Below, one piece after another: positions 8,887-17,213 of a DNA stretch of 64,000 nt. The notes under the pieces are model-generated. The model was not told the origin of the DNA and made no database searches. It saw only the letters and a list, made by a program, of their open reading frames with translations. Every line of letters begins with the position of its first letter. The stretch's first letter is position 1. This DNA comes from Streptomyces candidus (GTDB lineage Bacteria > Actinomycetota > Actinomycetes > Streptomycetales > Streptomycetaceae). The DNA is taken from assembly GCF_014207445.1 (NCBI RefSeq), contig NZ_JACHEM010000002.1, positions 124,001 to 188,000 of the forward strand, given 5' to 3'. A program made the translations under genes and the position numbers.

Positions 8887-11627
8887 GCGATACCACTCCC
8901 GTCCCCGCGGCCGGTGTCCCACAGTTCACCGGGAATCTCGCCACCCTGGAACGGCACATCACCGCGCTGCGCAAGGACGGCGCGAAACTCGCCACGCAGG
9001 GCAAGAGCACACATACGACCTTCCAGGGGCTGTCCGCCTACTACAAGGCCCCTGAAGCGGACCGGCTGTTCGCCACGACCACACCGGTCTCCACCACGGC
9101 CCACGACATCGGCGCCGACATGGGCACCATCGCCGACGCCCTCGAAACCTACGCCACCGAGGTACGCCCGCTGGCCAAGCGTCTGGCGGAGCTCAAGGCG
9201 GATGCCCAGACCTTCGCCAACGCGGCCGCGGCCGACGACACCTGGCGCGAGGACGGCGACAAGGTCGAGGAGAACAACGAGCGGCGCGACGAGATCTCCC
9301 GCACCCTCGAAGCGTTCTGGACCGCCGAGATCGAGTGCCACTCCAAGATCGTCAAACTGGTCAACGGCAAGACGTACTCCCTCAACGACGGTTCCAAGAG
9401 CGACCACCTCTACGGCTACCGGGCCGACGACCTCAAGGGGGCCAAGGGGCTGCCCTGGGGCGACCCGGTCGTGGAGTCCGTCCGCTGGTACCAGGCCTAC
9501 GAACACGTCGCCGACTTCGGCACGGGCGTCGTCGTCGACGGCGTCTGGGGCACCATCACGGGCCTGGGCACCCTGGTCGGCGTGAACGGCTGGGACGCCG
9601 CGGGTGAAGCCTGGACCGGTCTGGCCAAACTGGCCACCGGGGTCGCCGTGATGGCGGTACCGGGCGCATCTCTGGCGCTGTCCCTGCACGGCGGCGAGGA
9701 GGGCCGCCGCTGGGTGAAGGACTCACAGACCGCCCTGAAGGAGACCGGAAAGGCTCTGGTCGCCTGGGACCAGTGGGGCTCGAACCCCGGCCGTGCTGCG
9801 GGCCTGGTCACGTTCAACGTCGTCACCACCGTCTTCACCGGCGGTGTCGGTGCGGGGGTCAGCGGCGCCGGCAAGGCGGGCGCGGTCGCGAAGGCCCTCT
9901 CCGTCGCCGGCAAGGCGGGCCGCGTCATCGACCCCACGACGTACGTTTTCAAGGCCGGTGCCTACACCGGGATCAAGATCGGCGACCTCTTCGGGAGCCT
10001 GAAGAATGCGAAGCAGGTCGACGTCGGTCTGCCGCCCGGCACCATCGAACTTCCCGAGGGCACCCTCCGCAACGCGGACGGCACGGTAACGCTCCCCGCC
10101 GACGCCGCACCCCCCAAGGGGGCCGTCGCACAACCCAACGGCACCTACACCCTCACCGACGACGCGGTCCCGGCCGGCTCCCTCAGGAACCCGGACGGCT
10201 CCGGCACCTACCTGACGCCCGGGGGCGACGTCATCAACGGCAAGGGCGAGGTCCTCGCCCGCGTCGAGGACGCTCCGGGCGACGTGGTCAATACTCCGGC
10301 GACGCGCGCTGAGACCCCCAACACCCCGTCCCGCGCCGAGGCCCCCAGCACCCCGTCCCGCGCCGAGACCCCCGCACCAAAACGCGTCCTGGTCTCGGTC
10401 GGCGCGGACACCCCGCGCGCCGCCCACGGCGGCACCGGCCAACTCGGCGACGTGGCGGGTGTGGGCGACAACACGCCGCGCAACAGCGTGGGCACAGTGG
10501 GAGGGGGCCGGGCCGGTGGCAGCCTTCCGGACGACTCGATCGACGTCGGGGGCCGAGGCGGTAGTCATGACCTGCCCGGCCGCGCTGGTGCGGCCTCGGG
10601 CGGAGGGGGTGACGACTTCGTACGTGGCGGGGAAGGAGGCGTCGACTCGGTTGGCCCTGCTGACGATCTACCGGGGCGTACCGCAGATGAAGGTGCCCAC
10701 GCCGACGGCGGTCGTCCTGCTCCTGGCCAGGAGGGCGGCCAACCGCTCGATCCGGCACGCGAGATCATGCGTCGTCAAGTTGACCTTGCGAACAGCAATC
10801 CTGAGTGGTTCAAGGAGCACTACAGGTCCAACGGCTATCGGCGCTTTGCGTCGCGCGAGGTCTTCGGCCAGCGACTGCCTACCCTCGTTCGTGATCTTTT
10901 GGACAGCAGCAAATGGATGTCAAAGAGCGACCTCCCGCCCGCAGTTGGTGCCAGTTATGTAGCTCCTGAACCCCACAAGGGGTACGCCGCCAACCTCGGC
11001 GGTGACGCTCTCGACGAGCTCAACAAGCAGGCGGCCGTCCGTCACCAGGCGATAGCTGAGGACCGGCTGGCCGAAGCCAGGATGGACAGGGCTGAGGCAG
11101 ACTACGCCGTGAACCCGACGGAGGAGCTGGCGGCCGCGCGCGATGCCGCCGAGGCGGATCACTCTCCGATTCACGGGAACAGCAGGAAGCAGAGTGAAGT
11201 ATTCGGCGAGATGGTGACGGAGCATCACGCCATCCCCGAGCACTTCCCTGGATACACTCGTGTCGATGACGGGGCATTTGGGAACAATCGATTCGACCAG
11301 GTTTATGTCGACCAGAACGGCAATTTCGTAGTTGCCGAGGCCAAGGGGTCCACTGGAGCGTCCCTCGGTGATCGTATAGGGCACAGCGGAAAGCGTGTGG
11401 AGCAGGGAACAAGGGAGTACTTCGAGACCATTCTCGATGAGATGAAGAAGCGTGCCAACAAGAAACGCGACGTTGTCGAGTTGAAACTCCAGGCGGATCT
11501 GCGTCAAGCGCTCGATGCCGACCCGCCCAAGGTGCGCTATGTATTGGTCAAGGCGGACTCGACCAAGGCCGGCTCGTATGCTGGTTACCAAATGAAGGAG
11601 TTCAATATCAAGAAGAAAAGGGAGTAA
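8883..11627 (+). CDS. Polymorphic type VII toxin with C-terminal PD-(D/E)xK-like nuclease
   Basis: A 914-aa predicted secreted toxin. Residues 1-190 are helical and Esx/LXG-like, including a charged coiled region. Residues ~205-340 are hydrophobic and Gly/Ala-rich. Residues ~380-460 hold repeats of PPGT/PNGT/NPDG type. Residues ~470-640 form a Pro/Thr- then Gly-rich linker with an imperfect tandem RAETPxTPS repeat. The C-terminal ~270 residues end with a restriction-endonuclease-like core: Asp805 (FDQVY) and Glu819-Ala-Lys821 (VVAEAKG), fitting D-x13-ExK. The target (DNA or RNA) is not shown. The GTG start overlaps the upstream stop (GTGA), and the immunity gene follows 3 nt after the stop. 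From about 10.74 kb base composition drops (30 of 60 bases G+C at 11281-11340 against 41 of 60 at 9241-9300), suggesting an exchanged tip. Confidence 0.82.
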   Translation: MSDTTPVPAAGVPQFTGNLATLERHITALRKDGAKLATQGKSTHTTFQGLSAYYKAPEADRLFATTTPVSTTAHDIGADMGTIADALETYATEVRPLAKRLAELKADAQTFANAAAADDTWREDGDKVEENNERRDEISRTLEAFWTAEIECHSKIVKLVNGKTYSLNDGSKSDHLYGYRADDLKGAKGLPWGDPVVESVRWYQAYEHVADFGTGVVVDGVWGTITGLGTLVGVNGWDAAGEAWTGLAKLATGVAVMAVPGASLALSLHGGEEGRRWVKDSQTALKETGKALVAWDQWGSNPGRAAGLVTFNVVTTVFTGGVGAGVSGAGKAGAVAKALSVAGKAGRVIDPTTYVFKAGAYTGIKIGDLFGSLKNAKQVDVGLPPGTIELPEGTLRNADGTVTLPADAAPPKGAVAQPNGTYTLTDDAVPAGSLRNPDGSGTYLTPGGDVINGKGEVLARVEDAPGDVVNTPATRAETPNTPSRAEAPSTPSRAETPAPKRVLVSVGADTPRAAHGGTGQLGDVAGVGDNTPRNSVGTVGGGRAGGSLPDDSIDVGGRGGSHDLPGRAGAASGGGGDDFVRGGEGGVDSVGPADDLPGRTADEGAHADGGRPAPGQEGGQPLDPAREIMRRQVDLANSNPEWFKEHYRSNGYRRFASREVFGQRLPTLVRDLLDSSKWMSKSDLPPAVGASYVAPEPHKGYAANLGGDALDELNKQAAVRHQAIAEDRLAEARMDRAEADYAVNPTEELAAARDAAEADHSPIHGNSRKQSEVFGEMVTEHHAIPEHFPGYTRVDDGAFGNNRFDQVYVDQNGNFVVAEAKGSTGASLGDRIGHSGKRVEQGTREYFETILDEMKKRANKKRDVVELKLQADLRQALDADPPKVRYVLVKADSTKAGSYAGYQMKEFNIKKKRE

Positions 11628-11630
11628 TAG

Positions 11631-12491
11631 ATGGCTGTCCGTGTAACCCGGGACGAATCATCGGACGGAGACGCGACTGACTTTCTGCGGTTGGTTGACG
11701 AGATGGCAGTCGAGGAGATCGCGCGGTTGTCGCGGTCCCCTGAGATGTTCGGAATGGCCCTCAGTAGCATGCTGAGCCGCGCTGCGGCGCACTGTCTCAA
11801 CGATGCCGCTGCGGACCGTTCGGTAACCTGGGAAGCGTGGACGGCGGCCATGCAGGTGGGTTCCGCCCTGTTCGAGGCAGCCACGACGTCCGAGGGTCAG
11901 GTGGAATGTCTGATCGCGCACGAGGTGCGCAGAATTCCGGCCGTCGCGCCCAGTCACTTCACCGACGCCGGGAACTGGCTCACGGCACTCTGGCTGGCCG
12001 TGATCTGCCGCGAGCAGGGGCGCGTCGCAGAGTTGGCTCGCGTCCCGGTCGACCTGCTGCGTGAGTCCGGAGCGGTGTACGACGAGTACATCTACTCCTG
12101 GGTGGGCGCGCTGCAGAGTTACTTCACTGAGGGGCCCGAGCTGGGGGAAAGGCTTGTTGCTGCGTTCCGTGGGACGAGCCCGGAAGAAATTCGGGTTGCG
12201 CCTCGTGAGTTGTTGCTCAAGGTGTTGTATCCGCCGCTGAACTTGTTCCTGCGGTTCATTCAGCGCGACCAGGAGCAATTCAACGCTGCCCTTGTCGAGG
12301 GACTCCAGTTGCACAAGGAGTACTGGACCGGGAGCGAGGAGCGCCGGGAGAGCACTGATGGTGCTGTTCCACTTGGCCTCCTCGCCATCGCGTGCCTGGC
12401 ATACGACGTGGGCATGCGCGTCGAGGTGGACTCCGAATATCTTCCCAAGCACCTGTTGGAACGCAGTTGGCTGGGCGAGTTCCCCACCTGA
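11631..12491 (+). CDS. Imm49-family immunity protein
   Basis: A 286-aa, mostly helical cytosolic protein. It matches the Imm49 family as I recall it from Streptomyces: TWEAWTAAMQVGSALF, FTDAGNWLTALWLAVICREQ, VLYPPLNLFLRFI, LQLHKEYW and the closing PKHLLERSWLGEFPT. Imm49 proteins protect the producer and its kin from a cognate polymorphic toxin, usually by binding the toxin domain; here that would be the nuclease tip encoded 3 nt upstream. The start is ATG at 11631 with GGGAG upstream. Base composition is lower than the surrounding core genes, matching the toxin tip and supporting transfer of toxin and antidote together. Confidence 0.85.
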   Translation: MAVRVTRDESSDGDATDFLRLVDEMAVEEIARLSRSPEMFGMALSSMLSRAAAHCLNDAAADRSVTWEAWTAAMQVGSALFEAATTSEGQVECLIAHEVRRIPAVAPSHFTDAGNWLTALWLAVICREQGRVAELARVPVDLLRESGAVYDEYIYSWVGALQSYFTEGPELGERLVAAFRGTSPEEIRVAPRELLLKVLYPPLNLFLRFIQRDQEQFNAALVEGLQLHKEYWTGSEERRESTDGAVPLGLLAIACLAYDVGMRVEVDSEYLPKHLLERSWLGEFPT

Positions 12492-12538
12492 GGGAAAGTG
12501 TGACGGTTACCGCCGGCCGCCCATCGCCCACCCAGGTT

Positions 12539-12561
12539 CCGGCGGGGCGTGTCCCCGCCGG
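12539..12561. terminator. Hairpin between convergent genes
   Basis: CCGGCGGGG, a 5-nt loop CGTGT, then CCCCGCCGG: a perfect 9-bp stem 48 nt after the Imm49 stop and 12 nt after the end of the opposing VOC gene. There is no T-run, as is usual in Streptomyces. Confidence 0.6.
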
Positions 12562-12572
12562 GCCCCGTGCCG

Positions 12573-13361
12573 TCAATCCTCCGCCGCTCCCGTCGTCCGT
12601 ACGATCGTGAACACCGCGCCCTCCGGGTCCGCCACGAGGGCCTGGCGTCCGTTCACGCCGTCGCGCGGGGCCTTGAGGACGTGGCCGCCGAGATCGGTGA
12701 CCAGGCGGGCCGCCTGGTCGGTGTCCTCGACCTCGAAGTACGTCATCCAGTGTGCTCCCCGGTCGAGCGGCAGTGCGTTGCCCACCCCGTGGAGCGAGGC
12801 CACCGGCCGCCGGCCGATGAGCAGGGTGGTGAAGTCGAAGTCCGCGGAGATCACCGGCTCCGCGTCGTATCCGAAAACCGACTGGTAGAACTTCACGATG
12901 CTGGACGTCTCGCGGGTCACCAGTTCGTACCAGGCGGGCGTTCCGGGCACTCCCACCACGGTCGTCCCCAGGTGGGCCGCGGCCTCCCAGAGTCCGAACA
13001 CCGCGCCCGACGGGTCGGCTGCGATGACGAGCCGCCCGGCCTCGCCCGCGCGCAGCGGGCCGACCGCGACGGTGCCGCCGCTGCTGGTGACGTGCTGCGC
13101 GGTCAGCCCCGCGTCCTCGGTGGCCAGATAGGGGGTCCAGGCGGTGGGAAGATGCCGTCCGGGTGGCAACTGCCCTATTCCGGCCACGTCTTTGCCGTCG
13201 AGCAGGGCCCGGACGTACGGTCCGAGTTGCTCGGGGCCCGGTCGGAACTCCCAGCCGAACAGGGCCCCGTAGAACTCCTGGGTGGCAGGCAGCTGATGCA
13301 CCATCAGACTCACCCAGCAAGGGGTGCCGGGTGTGTGCCGGGCGACAGCCTCGGTCATCAT
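12573..13361 (-). CDS. VOC (glyoxalase/bleomycin-resistance fold) family protein, two domains
   Basis: A 262-aa protein made of two tandem vicinal-oxygen-chelate modules: residues ~10-125 (GTPCWVSLMVHQLPATQEFYGALFGWEF, split here into its first and second strands) and ~140-255 (TPAWYELVTRETSSIVKFY). Substrates of such Streptomyces VOC proteins are mostly unknown; members include dioxygenases, isomerases and antibiotic-binding proteins. ATG at 13361 is preceded by AGGAG, and a second ATG follows directly. It is convergent with the immunity gene and divergent from the sulfurtransferase gene. No specific function can be claimed. Confidence 0.8.
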   Translation of the reverse strand: MMTEAVARHTPGTPCWVSLMVHQLPATQEFYGALFGWEFRPGPEQLGPYVRALLDGKDVAGIGQLPPGRHLPTAWTPYLATEDAGLTAQHVTSSGGTVAVGPLRAGEAGRLVIAADPSGAVFGLWEAAAHLGTTVVGVPGTPAWYELVTRETSSIVKFYQSVFGYDAEPVISADFDFTTLLIGRRPVASLHGVGNALPLDRGAHWMTYFEVEDTDQAARLVTDLGGHVLKAPRDGVNGRQALVADPEGAVFTIVRTTGAAED

Positions 13362-13652
13362 CTCTTCTCCTCGGACCATTCGTGGTGGCCGTGCGGGATC
13401 GCGGGGCGCGCACACCGTTGTGCGGTACGGATCCGTGCCCCGTCCAGATGCTTGCACCGTACGGTGCCAGGTGCGCCCCGGCCGCGCCGCGCGTCCCGTT
13501 GCGACCTCGTTACGGGACGGCCTGCCTGCGGTACGGGAAAGTCCGCTTCGGCGGGGAAACAGGCGTATCCGATCAACTCCGGTCAGTAGTGGTCGGTCTG
13601 CGCGCGGACGACCGCCCGGCTCCGTGACGGGCCGGGCGGCGGCTGCGCGAGG

Positions 13653-14492
13653 ATGGCAGTCATGAACCCCATCATCTCCGCAGCCGATCTCGCGAGCGAG
13701 TCGGCCGGTCCGCGGCCGCCCGTCCTCCTGGACGTCCGCTGGCAGCTCGGCGGGCCGAATCTGCGCCCCGAGTATGAGGCCGGGCACCTGCCGGGCGCCG
13801 TCTTCGTCGACCTCGACACCGAACTGGCCGCGCCGCCCACCCCCGGCGGCGGCAGGCACCCGCTGCCCGATCCGGAGGTCTTCGGCGCGGTGATGCGCCG
13901 GGCCGGAGTGTCCTTGGGCAGCCCCGTCGTCGTGTACGACGGCGGGCTCGGCTGGGCGGCGGCGCGCGCCTGGTGGCTGCTGCGCTGGACCGGGCACCAG
14001 GACGTACGGGTGCTGGACGGCGGGCTGGCGGCCTGGCAGGGCGAGCTGACCACGGACGTGCCCACCCCCGCCGAGGGCGATTTCCGGCCGACTCCGGGCG
14101 GCGCGGGACTGCTGGACGCGGACGCCGCCGCCGCACTTGCCCATAAGGGCCTCCTGCTCGACGCGCGCGCCGCCGAACGGTACCGGGGTGACGCCGAACC
14201 CATCGACCGCGTCGGTGGCCACATCCCGGGCGCGCTCTCCGCGCCGACCAGTGAGAACGTAGCGGCCGACGGCCGTTTCCGCCCCGCCGCCGAGCTGACG
14301 GAGCGCTTCACCGCGCTGGGAGCCGCGGACGCCCCGGCCGTCGGGGTGTACTGCGGCTCCGGGGTCTCGGGAGCTCACCAGGTGCTGGCGCTGGAACTCG
14401 CCGGCATCCCGGCGGCGCTGTACGCGGGGTCGTGGTCGCAGTGGTCCTCGGACGAGTCCCGCCCGGTGGCCACGGGGCCGGACCCGCAGTAG
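13653..14492 (+). CDS. sseA: Thiosulfate/3-mercaptopyruvate sulfurtransferase (tandem rhodanese)
   Basis: A 279-aa protein with two rhodanese domains. The first (about 8-125) carries VVVYDGGLGWAAARAWW in place of the active loop and is non-catalytic, as usual. The second (about 145-275) carries the persulfide-forming cysteine in VYCGSGVSG. It transfers sulfane sulfur from thiosulfate or 3-mercaptopyruvate to cyanide or thiol acceptors in the cytosol. The CGSGVSG loop is of the mercaptopyruvate-type variety. A nearby in-frame ATG at 13662 (MNPIIS) is an alternative start. A strong terminator follows immediately. Confidence 0.88.
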   Translation: MAVMNPIISAADLASESAGPRPPVLLDVRWQLGGPNLRPEYEAGHLPGAVFVDLDTELAAPPTPGGGRHPLPDPEVFGAVMRRAGVSLGSPVVVYDGGLGWAAARAWWLLRWTGHQDVRVLDGGLAAWQGELTTDVPTPAEGDFRPTPGGAGLLDADAAAALAHKGLLLDARAAERYRGDAEPIDRVGGHIPGALSAPTSENVAADGRFRPAAELTERFTALGAADAPAVGVYCGSGVSGAHQVLALELAGIPAALYAGSWSQWSSDESRPVATGPDPQ

Positions 14493-14495
14493 CCG

Positions 14496-14550
14496 CGCAC
14501 GTCGACGAGGGCTCGTGCACAGTTCGTGTACGAGCCCTCGTCGACGTGCG
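14496..14550. terminator. Strong bidirectional terminator hairpin
   Basis: A perfect 21-bp stem: 14496-14516 (CGCACGTCGACGAGGGCTCG plus T) pairs with 14530-14550 across a 13-nt loop. It starts 4 nt after the sseA stop and lies about 80 nt beyond the end of the convergent sepH, so it can serve both. Confidence 0.9.
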
Positions 14551-14629
14551 TAGGGGGCCTCGCCCCCGGGCCGTAGAAGCGTCTGCTCGCGCTTCCGGGG
14601 CGCCGGGGCCGCGTGGCCCCCGTTTTCGT

Positions 14630-15721
14630 CTACTCCTGCTTCTTGCGGCGCGTACCGAAGACGATCTCGTCCCAGCTCGGCACCGCGGCGCGACGGCCCG
14701 GACGGACCCCGTCCGCCTCCGCCTGCCGGTCCGTGGTTCCCACCAGCCGGTCCCGGTGACCGGCGACGGCGCGTGGCATCAGCACGTCCGCGTACGCGGC
14801 TCCCGCCCCCGCGGACGCGGCCGGTGCTTCTTCCGGCACGGCTTCCGGTTCGTCCAGCTCGATGGGGGACGGCGGCTCGGGAGGCGCGGGCGGGGCGGGG
14901 CGCTCCGGCACCACCAGGTCGCCACGGAAACTCGGCACCGCCTCCAGCAGGCTGGTCAGCGAGTCCCGTTCGCTCGCGGCCTCGTCCGCCTCCCGGACCG
15001 GCGGTGCGGGACGCTCCAGCTGCCGGTCCAAGGCGCGGTCCAGCGGCCGTTCCAGTGAACGGTCGAGGGCGCGGTCCAGCGGCCGGTCGCGCGGCAGGCG
15101 CGCGATCCGGGGAACGAAGGGGAAGCTCGGTTCGGGCGCGGCGGGGATGTCGTCGCTCTCACCGATCAGTGAGCGTGCCTCGTCGTCCACGGCCGCGACC
15201 AGCCTGCGCGGCGGGTCGTACGTCCAGCTCGCCGAGTGCGGTTCGCCCGCGACCCGGTAGACGAGGAGGACCTCCCAGGTGCCGTCGTCGCGACGCCAGG
15301 AGTCCCACAGGACGGTCTCCTTGTCGGCGCCGCGCAGCAGCAGCCGCTCCTGCACGGCCTCGCCGAGCTGGGGTCCGGCGTTCTCGCCGGGGCGGCGGAC
15401 CGGAGTCTTCCGGGCGCGTTCGGCCATGAACGCGCGCTCGGCGAGCACGGGGCCCTCGAAGCGGCGCACCCGGTCGACCGGGATTCCGGCCATCTGGGCG
15501 ACCTCTTCGGCCGAGGCTCCTGCTCGTATCCGCGCCTGGATGTCCCGAGGCCGGAGGTGGCTCTCCACCTCGATCTCGATCTGGCCGAGGCGGGCGCGGT
15601 CGTTGCGGACGGCGGCACGCAGTCGCTCGTCGATCGGAAGCGTGTACTCCGTGCTGTCCGCAGCCTTCAAAACCAGCCGTGTGCCGTCGTTGCTGACGGC
15701 CACGACACGCAGTTCGGGCAT
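14630..15721 (-). CDS. sepH: SepH, FtsZ-interacting septation protein (DUF3071)
   Basis: A 363-aa regulator of cell division specific to Actinobacteria that binds FtsZ and promotes Z-ring assembly during sporulation septation. The N-terminal DUF3071 domain (about 1-165: MPELRVVAVSNDGTRLVLKA, then a helix-turn-helix-like AEEVAQMAGIPVDRVRRFEG) is followed by a disordered Pro/Glu/Asp-rich linker and a short conserved C-terminus (VPSWDEIVFGTRRKKQE), the part expected to contact partners. The linker holds two near-identical 12-residue units, PLDRALDRSLER and PLDRALDRQLER. The start ATG at 15721 has a GGGAGGT ribosome site. Confidence 0.93.
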   Translation of the reverse strand: MPELRVVAVSNDGTRLVLKAADSTEYTLPIDERLRAAVRNDRARLGQIEIEVESHLRPRDIQARIRAGASAEEVAQMAGIPVDRVRRFEGPVLAERAFMAERARKTPVRRPGENAGPQLGEAVQERLLLRGADKETVLWDSWRRDDGTWEVLLVYRVAGEPHSASWTYDPPRRLVAAVDDEARSLIGESDDIPAAPEPSFPFVPRIARLPRDRPLDRALDRSLERPLDRALDRQLERPAPPVREADEAASERDSLTSLLEAVPSFRGDLVVPERPAPPAPPEPPSPIELDEPEAVPEEAPAASAGAGAAYADVLMPRAVAGHRDRLVGTTDRQAEADGVRPGRRAAVPSWDEIVFGTRRKKQE

Positions 15722-16229
15722 GGGGACCTCCCGGGTGGTGCCTGCCGACGTCACGTGCGTCGCTGCTTCCGCTAGTCGAGTGTGGCCTGCCCGGGTGCAG
15801 CCTGCCACTACCTTGCCGTGTTGCCCGGCGTGTCGGGCGTTGCGCCCTGGTTCGCCGTTATGGCACGGTGACCTGTTGTCGACGCAAAGTAACCAATGGT
15901 CACCCTGTGTAGCAGGTACCCGTTCGATGCCATGGCGCCGCCGGTGCGAGTGCCCTTCGGCCCCCTCCCCGATGGTCCGGACACCCATGGGGGAGACCGG
16001 ATCCAGGGCTCGCCACAGTACTCCATTCGGGCCACATGGGTGGACCGGCGCGCCCTGGAAGTTCTCCCCGGGAACGGCAGTTGCCGGCTCCCGCGGGGTC
16101 AACCCCATGAGCCCCCTTCTGCCCTGCCGAGGGCGACATGACGCGGGTGCGTGTCCTGATTCACAGAAAGATCAGAAGCGGAACTAACCACTTCGCCCGA
16201 AAGTCCTTAGTTGTTGCAAGGTGGAACGG
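15722..16229. other. Intergenic region between sepH and a divergent membrane-protein gene
   Basis: 508 nt without a credible gene. It is less GC-rich near 15890-15930 and 16180-16215, where promoters for the two divergent genes are expected. No repeat or clear promoter hexamer pair was identified. Confidence 0.6.
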
Positions 16230-17159
16230 ATGCGCAAACAAGGGCTGGAGATGAACAAGAAGCTGGATACCGACGCAGAACCGACGAAACGCCGCATTGA
16301 TCTGAGCGTGGCGCAGGTTGCCGGCAGTGCGGTGGCCGCCGTGGTCGCGGCCGTACTGGCATCCCAACTCGGCGTGTACGGAACGGTCATCGGCGCCGGT
16401 GTCGTCAGCGTGGTCGCCACCAGTGGCGGAACGATTTTCCAGCATGTCTTCAAACGCACCGGCGAGCAGCTGCGCGAGGTCACGGTGCACGCGAAGCCGA
16501 AGGGCCGCCCGGCGCACGGCGACGACGCCACGCGCGTGCTGCGCACGGTCGAGGTGCCGACAGGCCTGGGGGAGGGGCAGCTGCCCGGCGACGGAGAGTT
16601 CACCGACCCCACCGTGCACGGCTCGCGCAAGCGTGGCTGGAAGCGGTCGGTGATCGCGGCGGCGGTGGTGTTCGCGGTGGCGATGGGCGGGATCACGACG
16701 TACGAACTGGTCTCGCACGAGACGCTCGGCGGAGCGCAGGGCACTTCGGTCGGCGGCGCCCTCCGGGGCGGGAGCGGGAAGAAGGCCCCGCCCGCCGAGC
16801 AACCCCCCGCCACCACGGGCCCCGGCCACGGGACCTCCGGCACCGGAGGGACCCCGGACCCGGGCACGGGCAAGCAGAGCCCCGATGCGGGTACGGCGAC
16901 CGGCGGGCAGACTCCCGACCCGGGCGCCACCACCACCCCGGACCCCGGCGGAAGCGACGAATCCGCCACGGACGGCGGCGGCACCCGGCCGCCCGCACCG
17001 CCCGCGACGCAGACACCGGAAGGCGGCGACCGCTCCGACTCCGCAGGCACGGACGGCGGCGGCACGGACGGCGGGAGCACGGACGGCAGGGGTGGCCAGG
17101 ACGGCGACCGACCGCTCCCTGACGCACCGCCCGCCCCCGGCCCCACCAGCGCCCCGTGA
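16230..17159 (+). CDS. Two-helix membrane protein with Pro/Gly/Thr-rich extracellular tail
   Basis: About 309 aa. A basic, charged N-terminus leads to a Gly/Ala/Val hydrophobic hairpin (about residues 25-70, with QVAGSAVAAVVAAVLASQLG), a cytoplasmic stretch, a second helix (VIAAAVVFAVAMGGITTYEL) and about 140 residues of low-complexity sequence rich in Gly, Thr, Pro and Asp. No catalytic motif is visible. The topology suggests a wall-spanning or anchoring protein. The start at 16230 follows AAGGTGG; an in-frame GTG at 16221 and an ATG at 16251 are alternatives. The family is not recognised beyond being a conserved Streptomyces type. Confidence 0.7.
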   Translation: MRKQGLEMNKKLDTDAEPTKRRIDLSVAQVAGSAVAAVVAAVLASQLGVYGTVIGAGVVSVVATSGGTIFQHVFKRTGEQLREVTVHAKPKGRPAHGDDATRVLRTVEVPTGLGEGQLPGDGEFTDPTVHGSRKRGWKRSVIAAAVVFAVAMGGITTYELVSHETLGGAQGTSVGGALRGGSGKKAPPAEQPPATTGPGHGTSGTGGTPDPGTGKQSPDAGTATGGQTPDPGATTTPDPGGSDESATDGGGTRPPAPPATQTPEGGDRSDSAGTDGGGTDGGSTDGRGGQDGDRPLPDAPPAPGPTSAP

Positions 17160-17213
17160 CGGATCGCGGGACCCCGTAACGCCCCGCCGAACGGCAACTG
17201 TCCGCGGTGCGCG

